Assembly: GCF_004295485.1 (NCBI RefSeq) | Contig: NZ_CP036164.1 | Coordinates: forward strand, 1,054,001-1,118,000 | Length of the DNA stretch: 64,000 bases | DNA from: Janibacter limosus | Lineage (GTDB): Bacteria; Actinomycetota; Actinomycetes; Actinomycetales; Dermatophilaceae | Direction of reading: 5' to 3' | Shown here: one piece after another, positions 24,226 through 35,332 of the stretch | Layout: the number at the start of each line of letters is the position of its first letter | Position numbering within the stretch: the stretch's first letter is position 1 | The notes under the pieces: generated by a model | Told to the model about the DNA's origin: nothing | Seen by the model: the letters and a program-made list of their open reading frames with translations, nothing else | The model's database searches: none | Program-made: the position numbers and the translations under genes

Positions 24226-26547
24226 GTGAAGAGACGCCACACCCATGTCGTGTCCGCTCTCGCCGCGTCCGCCCTCGTTCTCACTCTGGTGCCGTTGTCG
24301 GCGACCGCTGGGACGACGGCCGTGGCCCCCGATGACTCGGCCGCCTCGACGGCCCGGCTCGACGACCTGCCCAACCCTCTGGGCGATGCCCAGCGTGAGC
24401 TGCGCAAGGACGCGGTCGACAAGCTCATGAAGGGCGAGGCGAAGCTCGTGACCAAGAACGGCAAGCAGGTCATCGCGGTCACGAGCGAGGACCCTGCCGA
24501 GCGCAATGCCAAGGGCAAGGCCAAGGCGAAGAAGCCGCCGCGCACCAAGTACGTCCAGTACGACGTCAACCGCGAGGCATCCGTCTTCACGATCCTCACC
24601 GACTTCGGCGACAAGACGCTCCCCGCCACGGGCGGCGAGGCCGGCCCGGCCCGCAACGAGATCCCCGAGCCGGACCGCGCGCAGAACAACTCGACCATCT
24701 GGAACTCCGACTTCAGCCGCGAGTACTACAAGGAGCTGATGTTCGCCGACGGCCAGGAGTCCTTCAAGGACTTCTACCTCAAGCAGTCCAACGGTCGCTT
24801 CAACACCAAGGGCGACGTCAGCGACTGGGTCACGGTGCCCTTCAACGAGTCCCGCTACGGCCACAACCCGGTCAAGGGTGATGGCACCAGCGAGGCCGAC
24901 GGCTACTGGAGCTACATCAAGGACACCGCCACGGCTTGGTACGAGGACCAGAAGGCCCAGGGCAAGAGCGACGCCGAGATCAAGGAGTACCTGGCCCAGT
25001 TCGACGTGTGGGACCGCTACGACTTCGACGGTGACGGCAACTTCGACGAGCCCGATGGCTACATCGACCACTTCCAGGCGATCCACGCCGGTGAGGGCGA
25101 GGAGGCCGGCGGGGGAGCCCAGGGCGAGGACGCCATCTGGAGCCACCGTTGGTACGCCTACTCCAACAACATGGGCAAGGCCGGACCGGAGCAGAACAAG
25201 CTCGGCGGCGTCCCGCTGGGTGACTCGGGCATGTGGATCGGTGACTACACCACCGAGCCCGAGAACGGTGGCCTGGGTGTCTTCACCCACGAGTTCGGCC
25301 ACGACCTCGGTCTGCCGGACCTCTACGACACCGCCGGCGGCGACAACGGCACCGGCTTCTGGACCCTCATGTCCGGGGGCTCCTGGCTCAACGACGGGAC
25401 GGACGACATCGGCTCCAGCCCCGGCTTCATGGGTGCCTGGGAAAAGCTGCAGCTGGGCTGGTTGGACGTCCAGACCGTCAAGCAGGGCGAGGCGACCAAC
25501 GTCGACCTCGGTCCAGCCGACCGGGATGCCGAGTCGAAGCCGCAGGCGGCTGCGGTGCTCCTCCCGGAGCAGACCGTCACGAACGACTACAACACCCCGC
25601 GCTCGGGCAGCTACGAGTGGTGGTCCGGCTCGGCCGACAACCTCAACAACACGCTGACCCGTGAGATCGACCTCACCACTGCCACCTCGGCATCGATATC
25701 GGCTCAGCTGGCCACGGACACCGAGGAGGGCTACGACTTCCTGTACACGGAGGTCAGCACCGACGGCGGCTCGACCTGGACCGAGATCGCGGCAACCGAC
25801 GGCGGCGACCTCTCCTGGAACCAGGTGACCCACGACCTGAGCGCCTACGCGGGCAAGACGGTCCAGTTCCGCTGGCGCTACCAGTCGGACGGCGGGGTCT
25901 CCGAGCCCGGCGCCTTCGTCGACGACGTCAACATCACCGTCGACGGGACCACGGTCCTCGCCGACGACGTCGAGTCCGGTGACAACGGGTGGACGGCTGA
26001 CGGGTTCACCCGGATGAGCGGATCCACCTCGGACACCGTTCAGAGCTACTACCTTGCCGAGAACCGCGTCTACTCGGGCTACGACAAGAATCTCAAGACG
26101 GGTCCGTACAACTTCGGTTTCGCGGATCGTCCCGACTGGGTGGAGCGCTTCCCGTACCAGGACGGCCTGCTCGTCTGGTACATCAACAACGCCTACACGG
26201 AGAACAACACGAGCATGCACCCCGGCTACGGCCAGGTCCTGCCCGTGGACGCCCGTCCGGCTCCGGTGAAGTTCTCCAACGGCAAGCTGCTCGGCAACCG
26301 CCGACAGCCCTTCGACGCCACCTTCGGCAAGCAGGCCACCGACACGGTGACCTTCCACAACGCCGGGGTCCCGCAGACGGTGCCGTCGAGCAAGGGCATC
26401 ACGACCTTCGACGACTCCGACACCGACCGCTACTGGTCCGCGGAGAACCCGTGGAGCTCGACCAAGGTGGCCGGTTCCGGCACCACGATCAAGGTCCTGA
26501 ACGAGAAGCAGGACGGCATGAAGCTGCGCATCGAGGCGGCACGCTGA
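24226..26547 (+). CDS. Secreted M6 family metalloprotease (immune inhibitor A-like)
   Basis: A 773-residue exported protease. Residues 1-29 form a Sec signal peptide (KRRHTHVV then a hydrophobic core ending SATAG). A propeptide follows. The catalytic zinc motif HEFGHDLGLPD lies near residue 355, with a downstream SGGSW turn. The centre of the C-terminal half (EGYDFLYTEVSTDGGSTW) is the MAM-like/jelly-roll segment of immune inhibitor A proteins. GTG 24226 follows GGAGGAT at good spacing. There is no LPxTG anchor, so it should be released. Its physiological substrate is unknown. Confidence 0.93.
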   Translation: MKRRHTHVVSALAASALVLTLVPLSATAGTTAVAPDDSAASTARLDDLPNPLGDAQRELRKDAVDKLMKGEAKLVTKNGKQVIAVTSEDPAERNAKGKAKAKKPPRTKYVQYDVNREASVFTILTDFGDKTLPATGGEAGPARNEIPEPDRAQNNSTIWNSDFSREYYKELMFADGQESFKDFYLKQSNGRFNTKGDVSDWVTVPFNESRYGHNPVKGDGTSEADGYWSYIKDTATAWYEDQKAQGKSDAEIKEYLAQFDVWDRYDFDGDGNFDEPDGYIDHFQAIHAGEGEEAGGGAQGEDAIWSHRWYAYSNNMGKAGPEQNKLGGVPLGDSGMWIGDYTTEPENGGLGVFTHEFGHDLGLPDLYDTAGGDNGTGFWTLMSGGSWLNDGTDDIGSSPGFMGAWEKLQLGWLDVQTVKQGEATNVDLGPADRDAESKPQAAAVLLPEQTVTNDYNTPRSGSYEWWSGSADNLNNTLTREIDLTTATSASISAQLATDTEEGYDFLYTEVSTDGGSTWTEIAATDGGDLSWNQVTHDLSAYAGKTVQFRWRYQSDGGVSEPGAFVDDVNITVDGTTVLADDVESGDNGWTADGFTRMSGSTSDTVQSYYLAENRVYSGYDKNLKTGPYNFGFADRPDWVERFPYQDGLLVWYINNAYTENNTSMHPGYGQVLPVDARPAPVKFSNGKLLGNRRQPFDATFGKQATDTVTFHNAGVPQTVPSSKGITTFDDSDTDRYWSAENPWSSTKVAGSGTTIKVLNEKQDGMKLRIEAAR

Positions 26548-26577
26548 TCGCGTCCACCTGCTGAGCACGGCGCCATC

Positions 26578-26610
26578 GGGCCCGCCTCGTCCATCGGACG
26601 GGGCGGGTCC
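26578..26610 (+). terminator. Likely transcription terminator after the M6 protease
   Basis: GGGCCCGCCTCGTCC pairs with GGACGGGGCGGGTCC across an ATC loop, 15 pairs with two wobbles, 30 bases after the protease stop. No T-run follows, so it may act as a factor-assisted or weak terminator. Confidence 0.55.
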
Positions 26611-26648
26611 GCTCAGTTTCGCGTTCCCCCTAGGGCAGGATGGGCGAC

Positions 26649-27986
26649 ATGGATCGTCAGCAGGAGTTCGTCCTCCGCACCATCGAGGAACGCGACATCC
26701 GGTTCGTCCGGTTGTGGTTCACCGATGTCCTCGGCACCTTGAAGTCGGTGGCCATCGCCCCGGCCGAGCTCGAGGGTGCCTTCACCGAGGGCATCGGCTT
26801 CGACGGCTCGGCCATCGAGGGGTTCACCCGGGTCTACGAGGCGGACATGCTCGCCCGGCCCGATCCCTCGACCTTCCAGGTGCTGCCCTGGCGTGGCGAG
26901 CACCCCGGCACCGCGCGCATGTTCTGCGACATCCAGCTGCCCGACGGCAGCCCGGCCCTCGCCGATGCCCGCTACGTCCTGCGTCGCGCGCTCGACAAGG
27001 CCGCCGACATGGGCTTCAGCTTCTACACGCACCCCGAGATCGAGTTCTTCCTGCTCAAGCAGGGCACCCCGCCCGGCGAGCGTCCGGTCCCCGTCGACGA
27101 CGGCGGCTACTTCGACCACGTGCCGAAGGGGGAGGCCCACGACTTCCGGCGGGCGGCCATCACGATGCTCGAGTCCGTGGGCATCTCGGTGGAGTTCAGC
27201 CACCACGAGGGTGCGCCGGGGCAGAACGAGATCGATCTGCGCTACGCCGACGCCCTGTCCACCGCGGACAACATCATGACCTTCCGCACGGTCATCAAGG
27301 AGGTGGCCCTCGAGCAGGGGGTCTACGCCACCTTCATGCCCAAGGTCTTCGCCGAGTACCCCGGCAGCGGCATGCACACGCACATGTCCCTCTTCGAGGG
27401 CGACACCAATGCCTTCCACGAGCCGGGCGCGCCCTACCAGCTGAGCAAGGTCGGGCGTCAGTTCATCGCGGGCCTGCTCCACCACGGGCGCGAGTACGCC
27501 GCCGTGACCAACCAGTGGGTCAACAGCTACAAGCGGCTCTGGGGCGGCGGCGAGGCCCCGGCGCACCTCACGTGGGGGCACAACAACCGCTCCGCGATGG
27601 TGCGGGTGCCGATGTACAAGCCCAACAAGGGCAACTCGAGCCGGGTGGAGCTGCGCAGCCTCGACGCCTCGTGCAACCCCTACCTCGCCTTCGCCGTCAT
27701 GCTCACCGCGGGGCTGAAGGGCATCGAGGAGGGGTACGAGCTGCCCCCCGAGACCGAGGACGACGTGTGGGGCCTGACCGACCGCGAGCGACGTGCGATG
27801 GGGATCAAGCCGCTGCCCGCGAGCCTCTCCGAGGCCATCGAGGCGATGGAGGAGAGCGAGCTGGTCGCCGAGACCCTGGGCGAGCACGTCTTCGACTTCT
27901 TCCTGCGCAACAAGCGCCAGGAGTGGGCCGACTACCGCAACCAGGTCACCCCCTTCGAGCTGGAACGTCTGCTGCCCCGCCTGTGA
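26649..27986 (+). CDS. glnA: Glutamine synthetase, GlnA2-type
   Basis: A 445-residue class I-like glutamine synthetase. The start MDRQQEFVLRTIEERD and the neighbour glnE match the actinobacterial GlnA2 lineage. Active-site segments include GFDGSAIEGF, HPEIEFFL, GQNEIDL, GSGMHTHMS, NSYKRLWGG and SSRVELRS. ATG 26649 is preferred over 26640 by comparison with GlnA2 N-termini. A tyrosine at residue 363 in GYELPPE occupies the place of the adenylylated loop of GlnA1 (see findings). It is seven bases from glnE and surely co-transcribed. Confidence 0.92.
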   Translation: MDRQQEFVLRTIEERDIRFVRLWFTDVLGTLKSVAIAPAELEGAFTEGIGFDGSAIEGFTRVYEADMLARPDPSTFQVLPWRGEHPGTARMFCDIQLPDGSPALADARYVLRRALDKAADMGFSFYTHPEIEFFLLKQGTPPGERPVPVDDGGYFDHVPKGEAHDFRRAAITMLESVGISVEFSHHEGAPGQNEIDLRYADALSTADNIMTFRTVIKEVALEQGVYATFMPKVFAEYPGSGMHTHMSLFEGDTNAFHEPGAPYQLSKVGRQFIAGLLHHGREYAAVTNQWVNSYKRLWGGGEAPAHLTWGHNNRSAMVRVPMYKPNKGNSSRVELRSLDASCNPYLAFAVMLTAGLKGIEEGYELPPETEDDVWGLTDRERRAMGIKPLPASLSEAIEAMEESELVAETLGEHVFDFFLRNKRQEWADYRNQVTPFELERLLPRL

Positions 27987-27993
27987 GGACCTC

Positions 27994-30957
27994 GTGACCC
28001 CTCCCGCACGTCCCCTCCCGACCCTGGCGCGTCGCGGCTTCAGCGACACCCGTCGAGCCGAGTCGCTCCTGGACGACCCTGCGCTGGCCCCGCTCGCCGA
28101 TGCGAGGGCGGAGCTGCTCGCTGCCCTCGCCCGGTCCGCGGACCCCGACCAGGCCCTCCTGGGACTGGTGCGCCTGATGGAGGCGGGCGGCAGCGACGAC
28201 CTCGTGACGGCACTGCGGACCGACGAGCTGGCGCGTGGGCGGGTGATCGGCGCGCTGGGGATCTCGTCGTCGCTCGTCGACCATCTCGTCGCGCACCCCG
28301 AGCAGTGGCGCGACGCGGTCACGGCACAGGAGATGACACCCGAGGAGCGCACCGAGGCGCTCCTCGCCGAGATCGCCGACCACGGGGACCTCGAGCCGCA
28401 GGACGCGTTGCGGGTGGCCTACCGCCGCCAGCTGCTGGGCATCGCCGCCCGCGACGTCACCTCGCAGGACCCCGTCGTCGTGCTCCCCGAGATCGCCAGG
28501 GCGCTGGCCGACCTGGCCGGGTCCGCGCTCGAGGGGGCCGTCCGGATCGCGATCGACGAGCTCGGCGAGGCGGGCCAGAGCTGTCGCTTCGCCGTGATCG
28601 GCATGGGCAAGGCGGGTGGGCGCGAGCTCAACTACATCTCCGACGTCGACGTGATCTTCGTGGCCGAGCCGGTGCCGGGCGCCGACGAGGAGGGCGCGCT
28701 CGAGGTCGCGACCAAGATCGCCACCCGGACGATGCACGCCTGCTCCGACGTCACGGCGCACGGCAGCCTGTGGCCGGTGGACGCAGCCCTGCGTCCCGAG
28801 GGCAAGCAGGGGCCGCTCGTGCGCACGGTGGCCAGCCACCGCGCCTACTACGACCGATGGGCCAAGACCTGGGAGTTCCAGGCGCTGCTCAAGGGCCGGC
28901 ACCTCGCCGGGGACGCGAGCCTCGGCGCCGAGTACCTCGGGGCGGTCCAGCCGCTGGTCTGGGAGGCCGCCTCCCGCGAGGACTTCGTCGACGACGTGCA
29001 GGCGATGCGCCGACGGGTCGAGGACCACATCCCTCCTGCAGAGGCGGCTCGACAGCTCAAGCTCGGTCCCGGGGGCCTGCGCGACGTCGAGTTCTCCGTC
29101 CAGCTGCTGCAGCTGGTCCACGGTCGCACCGACGACACCCTCCGCTCGGGCACGACACTGGACGCCCTGGCGGCGCTGTCCAAGGGCGGCTACATCGGTC
29201 GCGCCGACGCGGCGGTCCTCGAGGAGGCGTACCGGATCCTGCGGACCCTCGAGCACCGGATCCAGCTGCACCGGCTGCGGCGCACCCACCTCATGCCGGT
29301 CACCGAGGACGACCTGCGACGGCTGGGCCGGGCGATGCGCCTGTGGGACCAGCCCGACAAGCAGGTCGTCGCGCTGCGCACCGGCCACTCGCGCGAGGTG
29401 CGACGACTGCACCAGCGTCTCTTCTACCGTCCGCTCCTGTCGGCCGTCGCCCGACTGAGCCCGGACGAGGCCTCCCTGACACCCGGTGCGGCCCGCGAGC
29501 GGCTCAGCGCACTCGGCTACCGGGACCCGGCCGGCGCGCTGCGGCACCTCGAGGCCCTCATGGGGGGAGTCAGCCGGGCCGCGGCGATCCAGAAGCAGCT
29601 GCTGCCGGTCATGCTCGAGTGGTTCGCCGAGATGGCCGACCCCGATGCCGGGCTGCTGGCCTTCCGCAAGGTCAGCGAGGCCCTGGGTGCCACGCACTGG
29701 TACCTCCGACTCCTGCGTGACGAGGGGGAGGCGGCCCAGACCCTCGCGCACACCCTCGGCGCCAGCCGGTTCGCCGGAGAGCTGCTGCTCGCCAGCCCCG
29801 AGGCGGTGCAGATGCTCGGCGACGCCGACGGCCTGCGTCCTCGCACCCGTGAGGAGCTGCTGCGGCGGATGCGCTCCGCCGCCGGACGGCGTGACGACCC
29901 CGAGGCTGCCGTCGCGGCCATCCGGGCGATCCGACGGGCCGAGATCTTCCGCGTCGCGGTCGCCGACCTCGAGGACAAGCTCACCCTCGACGAGGTCGGT
30001 GAGGCGCTCACCGAGGTGAGCGACGCGACGATCGAGGCGGCGCTGGAGGTCGTGGTCCGCAAGGTCGAGGCCGAGCGTGGCGCGCCACTCGGCACCTCCA
30101 TGCTCGTCGTCGGCATGGGCCGCCTGGGAGGCCGCGAGGTCGGCTACTCCTCGGACGCCGACGTGCTCTACGTCCACGAGCCGCACGAGGGAGCCGACGA
30201 CCAGACCGCCCAGGAGGGCGCACTGGCCGTCGTCGGTGAGCTGCGGCGACTCATCGGCGCCGCCGGCTCGGACCCGCCGCTGGGGCTCGACGCAGACCTG
30301 CGCCCGGAGGGCAAGAGCGGTCCGATGGTGCGCTCGCTCGCGAGCTATGCGACCTACTACGCCCGGTGGTCGCAGACGTGGGAGGCCCAGGCGCTCCTGC
30401 GGGCGCGTCCGGTCGCCGGGGATCCCGGCCTCGCGGAGCGCTTCATCGCGCTCATCGACCCGATCAGGTGGTCCACCGCCGGTCTCGACGCCCAGCAGGT
30501 GCGCGAGGTCCGTCGGCTCAAGGCCCGCATGGAGTCCGAGCGACTCCCACGCGGCGCCGATCGCAAGGCCCACTTCAAGCTCGGCATGGGGGGCCTCTCG
30601 GACGTCGAGTGGACCATCCAGCTGCTGCAGCTGGAGCACGCCCACGAGCACGAGGGCCTGCGCACGACGCGCACGTTGCCGGCGCTCGCGGCGGCCGTGG
30701 AGGTCGGCCTGGTCGACGTCGAGGACGCGGCCGTGCTGCGCGAGGCGTGGTCGATGGCCTCCTTGCTGCGCAACGCCGGCATGCTCTTCAGGGGGCGCCC
30801 GGTCGACTCGGTGCCCTCCAACTTGCGCGAGGCCGACGGCGTCGGCCGCATCGTCGGGATGGAGCCGCTGTCCGGCCTGGCGCTGGCGGAGTCCTACCGG
30901 CGTACGGCTCGGCACGCACGCCACGTCGTCGATCGGATCTTCTACGGCGAGCCGTGA
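27994..30957 (+). CDS. glnE: Bifunctional glutamine synthetase adenylyltransferase/deadenylase
   Basis: A 987-residue enzyme with two nucleotidyltransferase halves. The N-terminal deadenylylase half has [17 protein letters not shown] and the C-terminal adenylylase half has [17 protein letters not shown], both ending in paired metal aspartates. Each is followed by a GlnD PII-uridylyltransferase-like helical region ([12 protein letters not shown] and [12 protein letters not shown]). GTG 27994 begins MTPPARP and gives the usual actinobacterial length. It controls glutamine synthetase activity by adenylylation according to nitrogen status. Confidence 0.95.
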   Translation: MTPPARPLPTLARRGFSDTRRAESLLDDPALAPLADARAELLAALARSADPDQALLGLVRLMEAGGSDDLVTALRTDELARGRVIGALGISSSLVDHLVAHPEQWRDAVTAQEMTPEERTEALLAEIADHGDLEPQDALRVAYRRQLLGIAARDVTSQDPVVVLPEIARALADLAGSALEGAVRIAIDELGEAGQSCRFAVIGMGKAGGRELNYISDVDVIFVAEPVPGADEEGALEVATKIATRTMHACSDVTAHGSLWPVDAALRPEGKQGPLVRTVASHRAYYDRWAKTWEFQALLKGRHLAGDASLGAEYLGAVQPLVWEAASREDFVDDVQAMRRRVEDHIPPAEAARQLKLGPGGLRDVEFSVQLLQLVHGRTDDTLRSGTTLDALAALSKGGYIGRADAAVLEEAYRILRTLEHRIQLHRLRRTHLMPVTEDDLRRLGRAMRLWDQPDKQVVALRTGHSREVRRLHQRLFYRPLLSAVARLSPDEASLTPGAARERLSALGYRDPAGALRHLEALMGGVSRAAAIQKQLLPVMLEWFAEMADPDAGLLAFRKVSEALGATHWYLRLLRDEGEAAQTLAHTLGASRFAGELLLASPEAVQMLGDADGLRPRTREELLRRMRSAAGRRDDPEAAVAAIRAIRRAEIFRVAVADLEDKLTLDEVGEALTEVSDATIEAALEVVVRKVEAERGAPLGTSMLVVGMGRLGGREVGYSSDADVLYVHEPHEGADDQTAQEGALAVVGELRRLIGAAGSDPPLGLDADLRPEGKSGPMVRSLASYATYYARWSQTWEAQALLRARPVAGDPGLAERFIALIDPIRWSTAGLDAQQVREVRRLKARMESERLPRGADRKAHFKLGMGGLSDVEWTIQLLQLEHAHEHEGLRTTRTLPALAAAVEVGLVDVEDAAVLREAWSMASLLRNAGMLFRGRPVDSVPSNLREADGVGRIVGMEPLSGLALAESYRRTARHARHVVDRIFYGEP

Positions 30958-31005
30958 GCGACGAGCACCGGTGAGACGCCGGTCGGGCGCCCATGGCGAC
31001 GAACC

Positions 31006-31011
31006 TAGACT
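31006..31011 (+). promoter_or_regulatory. Promoter -10 box for the his operon
   Basis: TAGACT lies seven bases before the hisD ATG at 31019, so transcription would begin at or within a base or two of the start codon. No ribosome-binding site precedes hisD, which agrees with a leaderless mRNA. Confidence 0.6.
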
Positions 31012-31018
31012 GGGCACC

Positions 31019-32365
31019 ATGCTCGCCACGATCGATCTGCGTTCCCAGCCCCTCGGGGCCCGGCAGCTCCGCGCGGCCCTGCCCCGTGCGGAGTACGACG
31101 TCGAGGCTGCCCTCTCGGCGGTCCGACCGATCTGCGACGACGTCCATGACCGGGGTGCAGAGGCGCTCTACGAGTACGGCGAGCGGTTCGACGGGGTGCG
31201 GCCGAGCTCCCTTCGCGTCCCCGCCGAGGTCCTCACTGCCGCCGTCGACGTGCTCGACGCCGACGTCCGGGCCGCGCTCGAGGTCTCGATCGAGCGCGCT
31301 CGGGCCGTGCACGCGGACCAGCGACGCACCGACACGACGACCCGCCTGCACGAGAGCGGCACCGTCACCGAGCGATGGGTCCCGGTGGACCGAGTCGGTC
31401 TCTACGTGCCGGGCGGGCGCGCGGTCTACCCGAGCTCCGTCGTGATGAATGTCGTCCCGGCCCAGCTCGCCGGCGTCGGCTCGCTCGCGGTCGCCAGCCC
31501 CCCGCAGAAGGAGAACGTCGGCGTCTTCGCCGGCTACCCGCACCCGACCATCCTCGCCGCCTGTGCGCTGCTGGGGGTCGACGAGGTGTGGGCGATGGGT
31601 GGGGCCCAGGCCATCGCCGGCTTCGCCCACGGGTTCGTCGACGACGCCTCCGGTGACGGCGGCGAGTGCGAGCCCGTGAGCCTCGTGACCGGGCCGGGCA
31701 ACATCTACGTGGCCGCAGCCAAGCGGCTGCTCAAGGGCCTCGTCGGCATCGACGCAGAGGCCGGCCCCACCGAGATCGCCGTCCTGGCGGACGCCACCGC
31801 CGACCCCGACCACGTCGCAGCGGACCTGATCAGCCAGGCCGAGCACGACCCCCTGGCCGGCTCGGTCCTCATCACCGACTCGACGCAGCTCGCCGACGAG
31901 GTGGCCCGGGCCGTCGAGCGTCGGGCCGCCGCCACCAAGCACAGCGAGCGGGTCGTCGAGGCGCTGAGCGGCCGCCAGTCCGCGATCGTCCTCGTCGACG
32001 ACCTCGACGCCGGGCTGCGCGTCGCCGACGCCTACGCCGCCGAGCACCTCGAGGTCATCACCGAGGACGCCCCGGCGGTCGCGGCGCGGGTGCGCAACGC
32101 GGGGGCGATCTTCGTCGGCGCCCACTCGCCGGTGAGCCTGGGTGACTACGTCGCCGGGTCCAACCACGTGCTGCCCACGGGCGGCAGCGCCGCGCACAGC
32201 AGCGGTCTGTCGGTGCAGTCCTTCCTCCGCGGCATCCACGTCGTCGAGTACTCGGCGCAGGCCCTGGCAGAGGTCGCCCCGCACGTGCTCGCCCTGTCCG
32301 AGGCCGAGGACCTGCCCGCCCACGGCGAGGCCGTCACGGCGCGCACCGGCGAGGTCGTCCAGTGA
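31019..32365 (+). CDS. hisD: Histidinol dehydrogenase
   Basis: A 448-residue zinc- and NAD-dependent enzyme that oxidises histidinol to histidine in two steps. Signature pieces are [33 protein letters not shown] (zinc ligand region) and [17 protein letters not shown]. It heads the his operon and is coupled to hisC by a GTGA overlap. Only part of the pathway (hisD, C, B, H, A) is in the window. hisF, hisG, hisI and hisE must be elsewhere. Confidence 0.96.
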   Translation: MLATIDLRSQPLGARQLRAALPRAEYDVEAALSAVRPICDDVHDRGAEALYEYGERFDGVRPSSLRVPAEVLTAAVDVLDADVRAALEVSIERARAVHADQRRTDTTTRLHESGTVTERWVPVDRVGLYVPGGRAVYPSSVVMNVVPAQLAGVGSLAVASPPQKENVGVFAGYPHPTILAACALLGVDEVWAMGGAQAIAGFAHGFVDDASGDGGECEPVSLVTGPGNIYVAAAKRLLKGLVGIDAEAGPTEIAVLADATADPDHVAADLISQAEHDPLAGSVLITDSTQLADEVARAVERRAAATKHSERVVEALSGRQSAIVLVDDLDAGLRVADAYAAEHLEVITEDAPAVAARVRNAGAIFVGAHSPVSLGDYVAGSNHVLPTGGSAAHSSGLSVQSFLRGIHVVEYSAQALAEVAPHVLALSEAEDLPAHGEAVTARTGEVVQ

Positions 32366-33480
32366 GCGAGGTCGAGGCCCTGCTGCGTCCCGAGCTGCGC
32401 GGCCGCACCGCCTACGGTGCGCCCCAGCTGGACGTCGCCGTCCAGCTCAACACCAACGAGTCGTCCTACGCCGTGCCACCGGAGGTCGTCGAGGCCATCG
32501 TCGGTGAGCTGCGCGAGGGCCTCAGCGGGCTCAACCGGTACCCGGACCGCGAGTTCACCGACCTGCGCAAGGCGCTCGTCGGCTATCTCGAGGACCGCAG
32601 CGGGGTCTCCCTTCGCCCCGAGCAGGTCTGGGCCGGCAACGGGTCCAACGAGGTCCTCTCGCACGTCGTCCAGGCCTTCGGCGGTCCCGGCCGCACGGCG
32701 CTCGGCTTCACGCCGGCCTACTCGATGCACCCGATCATCAACGAGACGCTCGGCACGACCTGGGTCGACGGGCAGCGCGACGCAGGCACCTTCGACCTGA
32801 CGCTCGAGTCCGCGGTCGAGCAGGCGAAGGGGGCCGACCCGCACCTGGTCTTCCTCTGCTCGCCCAACAACCCGACCGGGACCGCGCTGCCCTTCGACGT
32901 CATCGAGGCCATGCTCGAGGCCGCGCCGCGGGCGATCGTCGTCGTCGACGAGGCCTACGCGGAGTTCGCCCGACCCGGTACACCCACGGCGCTGTCGCTG
33001 CTCGAGCGTCACCCGCGACTCATCGTCACCCGCACGATGAGCAAGGCCTTCGCGCTGGCCGGCGGTCGCCTGGGCTACCTCGCCGCCGACCCCGAGATCA
33101 TCGATGCGCTGCGGCTGGTCCGCCTGCCGTACCACCTCTCGGTCCAGACCCAGACGATCGCGCGGGTCTCGCTCGAGCACGCCGACCGACTCCTCGAGAG
33201 CGTCGATGCGATCAAGGCACAGCGCGACCGGCTGGTCACCGAGCTCACCGCGATGGGCCTGGCGCCCGTGCCGAGCGATGCCAACTTCGTCCTCTTCGGG
33301 GGACTCGCCGATGCACCGACGACATGGCAGGCTCTGCTCGAGGACGGCGTGCTCGTCCGCGACGTCGGCATCCCGCACCACCTGCGGGTCACCGCCGGTA
33401 CACCCGAGGAGACCGGACGGTTCCTCGAGGCCATGGCACGACTCGTCCCCACCCACGCCTCGACCAAGGAGACCCCGTGA
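32362..33480 (+). CDS. hisC: Histidinol-phosphate aminotransferase
   Basis: A 372-residue fold-type I PLP aminotransferase. NTNESSY near the N-terminus, [18 protein letters not shown] and [15 protein letters not shown] (PLP lysine) identify HisC. The GTG start overlaps the hisD stop and its stop overlaps the hisB GTG, so three his proteins are translationally coupled. Confidence 0.96.
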   Translation: MSEVEALLRPELRGRTAYGAPQLDVAVQLNTNESSYAVPPEVVEAIVGELREGLSGLNRYPDREFTDLRKALVGYLEDRSGVSLRPEQVWAGNGSNEVLSHVVQAFGGPGRTALGFTPAYSMHPIINETLGTTWVDGQRDAGTFDLTLESAVEQAKGADPHLVFLCSPNNPTGTALPFDVIEAMLEAAPRAIVVVDEAYAEFARPGTPTALSLLERHPRLIVTRTMSKAFALAGGRLGYLAADPEIIDALRLVRLPYHLSVQTQTIARVSLEHADRLLESVDAIKAQRDRLVTELTAMGLAPVPSDANFVLFGGLADAPTTWQALLEDGVLVRDVGIPHHLRVTAGTPEETGRFLEAMARLVPTHASTKETP

Positions 33481-34088
33481 GCAGCACCGCCCCCCGGACC
33501 GCGACGGTGAGCCGTGGCACCTCGGAGAGCCGCGTCGAGGTGAGTGTCGACCTCGACGGCACCGGCGCCGGCGACGTGTCGACGGGCGTGCGCTTCTACG
33601 ACCACATGCTCCTGTCGCTGGCCAAGCACAGCCTCATCGACCTGACCGTCCGGGCCGACGGTGACGTCGACGTCGACGCGCACCACACGGTCGAGGACGT
33701 CGCGATCGTCCTGGGCCAGGCCGTCAAGGAGGCGCTGGGCGACAAGAGCGGCATCAGCCGCTTCGGCGACGCCACCGTGCCCCTCGACGAGGCGCTCGTC
33801 CACGCGGTCGTCGACGTCGCCGGCCGCCCCTATGTCGTCCACACCGGTGAGCCCGAGGGCCAGGAGTACGTCATCATCGGCGGCAACTTCGTCGGCTCGC
33901 TCACCCGTCACGTCATGGAGTCCTTCGCCTACAACGCCGGCATCGCCCTGCACGTGCGGGTGCTCTCGGGGCGCGACCCGCACCACATCGTCGAGGCGCA
34001 GTTCAAGGCGCTCGCCCGGGCACTGCGTGCCGCAGTCGCCGTCGACCCTCGTGTCACCGGCATCCCCAGTGCCAAGGGCGCCCTGTAG
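33477..34088 (+). CDS. hisB: Imidazoleglycerol-phosphate dehydratase
   Basis: A 203-residue monofunctional HisB. The two metal-binding repeats show as DAHHTVEDV and FYDHML, with [10 protein letters not shown] and the C-terminal FKALARALR. It lacks the histidinol-phosphatase domain found in enterobacterial HisB. It starts at GTG 33477 inside the hisC stop. Three bases separate its stop from the next gene. Confidence 0.96.
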   Translation: MSSTAPRTATVSRGTSESRVEVSVDLDGTGAGDVSTGVRFYDHMLLSLAKHSLIDLTVRADGDVDVDAHHTVEDVAIVLGQAVKEALGDKSGISRFGDATVPLDEALVHAVVDVAGRPYVVHTGEPEGQEYVIIGGNFVGSLTRHVMESFAYNAGIALHVRVLSGRDPHHIVEAQFKALARALRAAVAVDPRVTGIPSAKGAL

Positions 34089-34091
34089 AGC

Positions 34092-34685
34092 ATGACCCAG
34101 CAGGGCAGGGGAGTGGTGCTGCTCTCCGCGTCGTCCGCGAGGGCCGTGGAGTGGGTGCGGCGTGGGGTCGTGCCGTGCCACGTGCTCGAGCACAGCACGT
34201 GGTCGATCGTCGTCCCGGCCACGTCGTCGAGTGCTGCCGCGGCGCCCTACGACGACGCGTTGACCGTCCTGGCCGCGCGCCATGTCCCGACGGCCATCGC
34301 GCCGTCCATCGGACTCCTCGAGATCGGCGACGCAGCCGTCATCACCGCCCGGGCGCCGGGTCGGTCACCGATCCGGTGGGCGTTGCGCGGGGCGGACCGT
34401 GAGGTCGTCCGCGGCCCGCAGCTGCCTCCGCTCACGCCCGAGAGCCTGCACCGCACCCTCGCGGCCGGCTCCGGGACCCGTGAGGTGCCGATCCGCGAGG
34501 TCCGCGACCTGTGGACCCGCGCCGACCTCACTCACCTCGAGTGGCTGGTCGAGGCCACCGCCGTGCTCGGCCTGCCCGGCGGGCGCGTGCTCGACGGGTC
34601 CGACACCGCCCTCGGACCGGTCATCGCGCCCAATCCCCGCTCCGTCCAGGACTTCGAGTCCGCCGTCAAGGATGTGCACCAATGA
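34092..34685 (+). CDS. Uncharacterised protein encoded between hisB and hisH
   Basis: A 197-residue cytoplasmic-looking protein with no signal, transmembrane segment or motif I recognise. It has a [22 protein letters not shown] start and a mixed alpha/beta pattern. It is embedded in the histidine operon, three bases after hisB and overlapping hisH by four (ATGA), so it is translated in step with the pathway. Base composition matches its neighbours. A role linked to histidine synthesis, or simply an operon passenger, cannot be decided here. Confidence 0.82.
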   Translation: MTQQGRGVVLLSASSARAVEWVRRGVVPCHVLEHSTWSIVVPATSSSAAAAPYDDALTVLAARHVPTAIAPSIGLLEIGDAAVITARAPGRSPIRWALRGADREVVRGPQLPPLTPESLHRTLAAGSGTREVPIREVRDLWTRADLTHLEWLVEATAVLGLPGGRVLDGSDTALGPVIAPNPRSVQDFESAVKDVHQ

Positions 34686-35332
34686 CCAGCCCCCGCGTCG
34701 TCGTCCTCGACTACGGCTCCGGCAATGTCCACTCCGCCGTCCGCGCGCTCTCCCACGTCGGGGCGCAGGTCGAGCTCACTGCCGACCGTCGCGCAGTCCT
34801 CGAGGCGGACGGCCTGCTCGTGCCCGGGGTCGGCAACTTCCACGCGTGCATGACCGGGCTGCGAGCCGCCGACGGCCCCTCCCTCATCGACACCCGGCTG
34901 GCGGGCGGTCGCCCCGTCCTCGGCGTGTGCGTCGGGATGCAGGTGATGTTCGACGGGTCGCGCGAGCCCTTCGGCACCCAGCCCGAGCAGGAGGGCCTGT
35001 CCCAGTGGCCGGGCACGGTCGAGCGGTTGATCGCTCCCGTCGTGCCCCACATGGGGTGGTCCGAGGTCACCGCTGCCGAGGGCAGCGCACTCTTCGCCGG
35101 AGTCGAGGCCGAGCGCTTCTACTTCGTCCACTCCTACGGCGTCGGTTCCTGGGACCTGCCGACCGCCCCCGGTGCGCTGGCCGCAGCCAGCCCCCGGGTC
35201 ACGTGGAGCGAGCACGGGTCCCCCTTCGTCGCGGCCGTCGAGAACGGCCCGCTGTCCGCCACGCAGTTCCACCCCGAGAAGTCCGGGGACGCTGGGCTGC
35301 ACCTGCTGAAGAACTGGGTGATGTCACTGTGA
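34682..35332 (+). CDS. hisH: Imidazole glycerol phosphate synthase, glutaminase subunit
   Basis: A 216-residue class I glutamine amidotransferase that feeds ammonia to HisF. The catalytic triad is visible as GVCVGMQ (Cys nucleophile) and FHPEKSG (His and Glu). YGSGNVHS near the N-terminus is the HisH-specific start. It is coupled to the upstream unknown gene and to priA by four-base overlaps. The partner hisF is not in the window. Confidence 0.96.
   Translation: MTSPRVVVLDYGSGNVHSAVRALSHVGAQVELTADRRAVLEADGLLVPGVGNFHACMTGLRAADGPSLIDTRLAGGRPVLGVCVGMQVMFDGSREPFGTQPEQEGLSQWPGTVERLIAPVVPHMGWSEVTAAEGSALFAGVEAERFYFVHSYGVGSWDLPTAPGALAAASPRVTWSEHGSPFVAAVENGPLSATQFHPEKSGDAGLHLLKNWVMSL

Noticed and set aside
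24184-26568. 794-residue open frame on the minus strand opposite the M6 protease
   Set aside because: It lies exactly antisense to a protease with a zinc motif and signal peptide. Its own composition is a Val/Gly/Leu/Arg-rich shadow with no motif.
27946-31029. 1,027-residue minus-strand frame opposite glnE
   Set aside because: High-GC shadow of glnE; no start signal, no domain, and glnE motifs are unambiguous on the plus strand.
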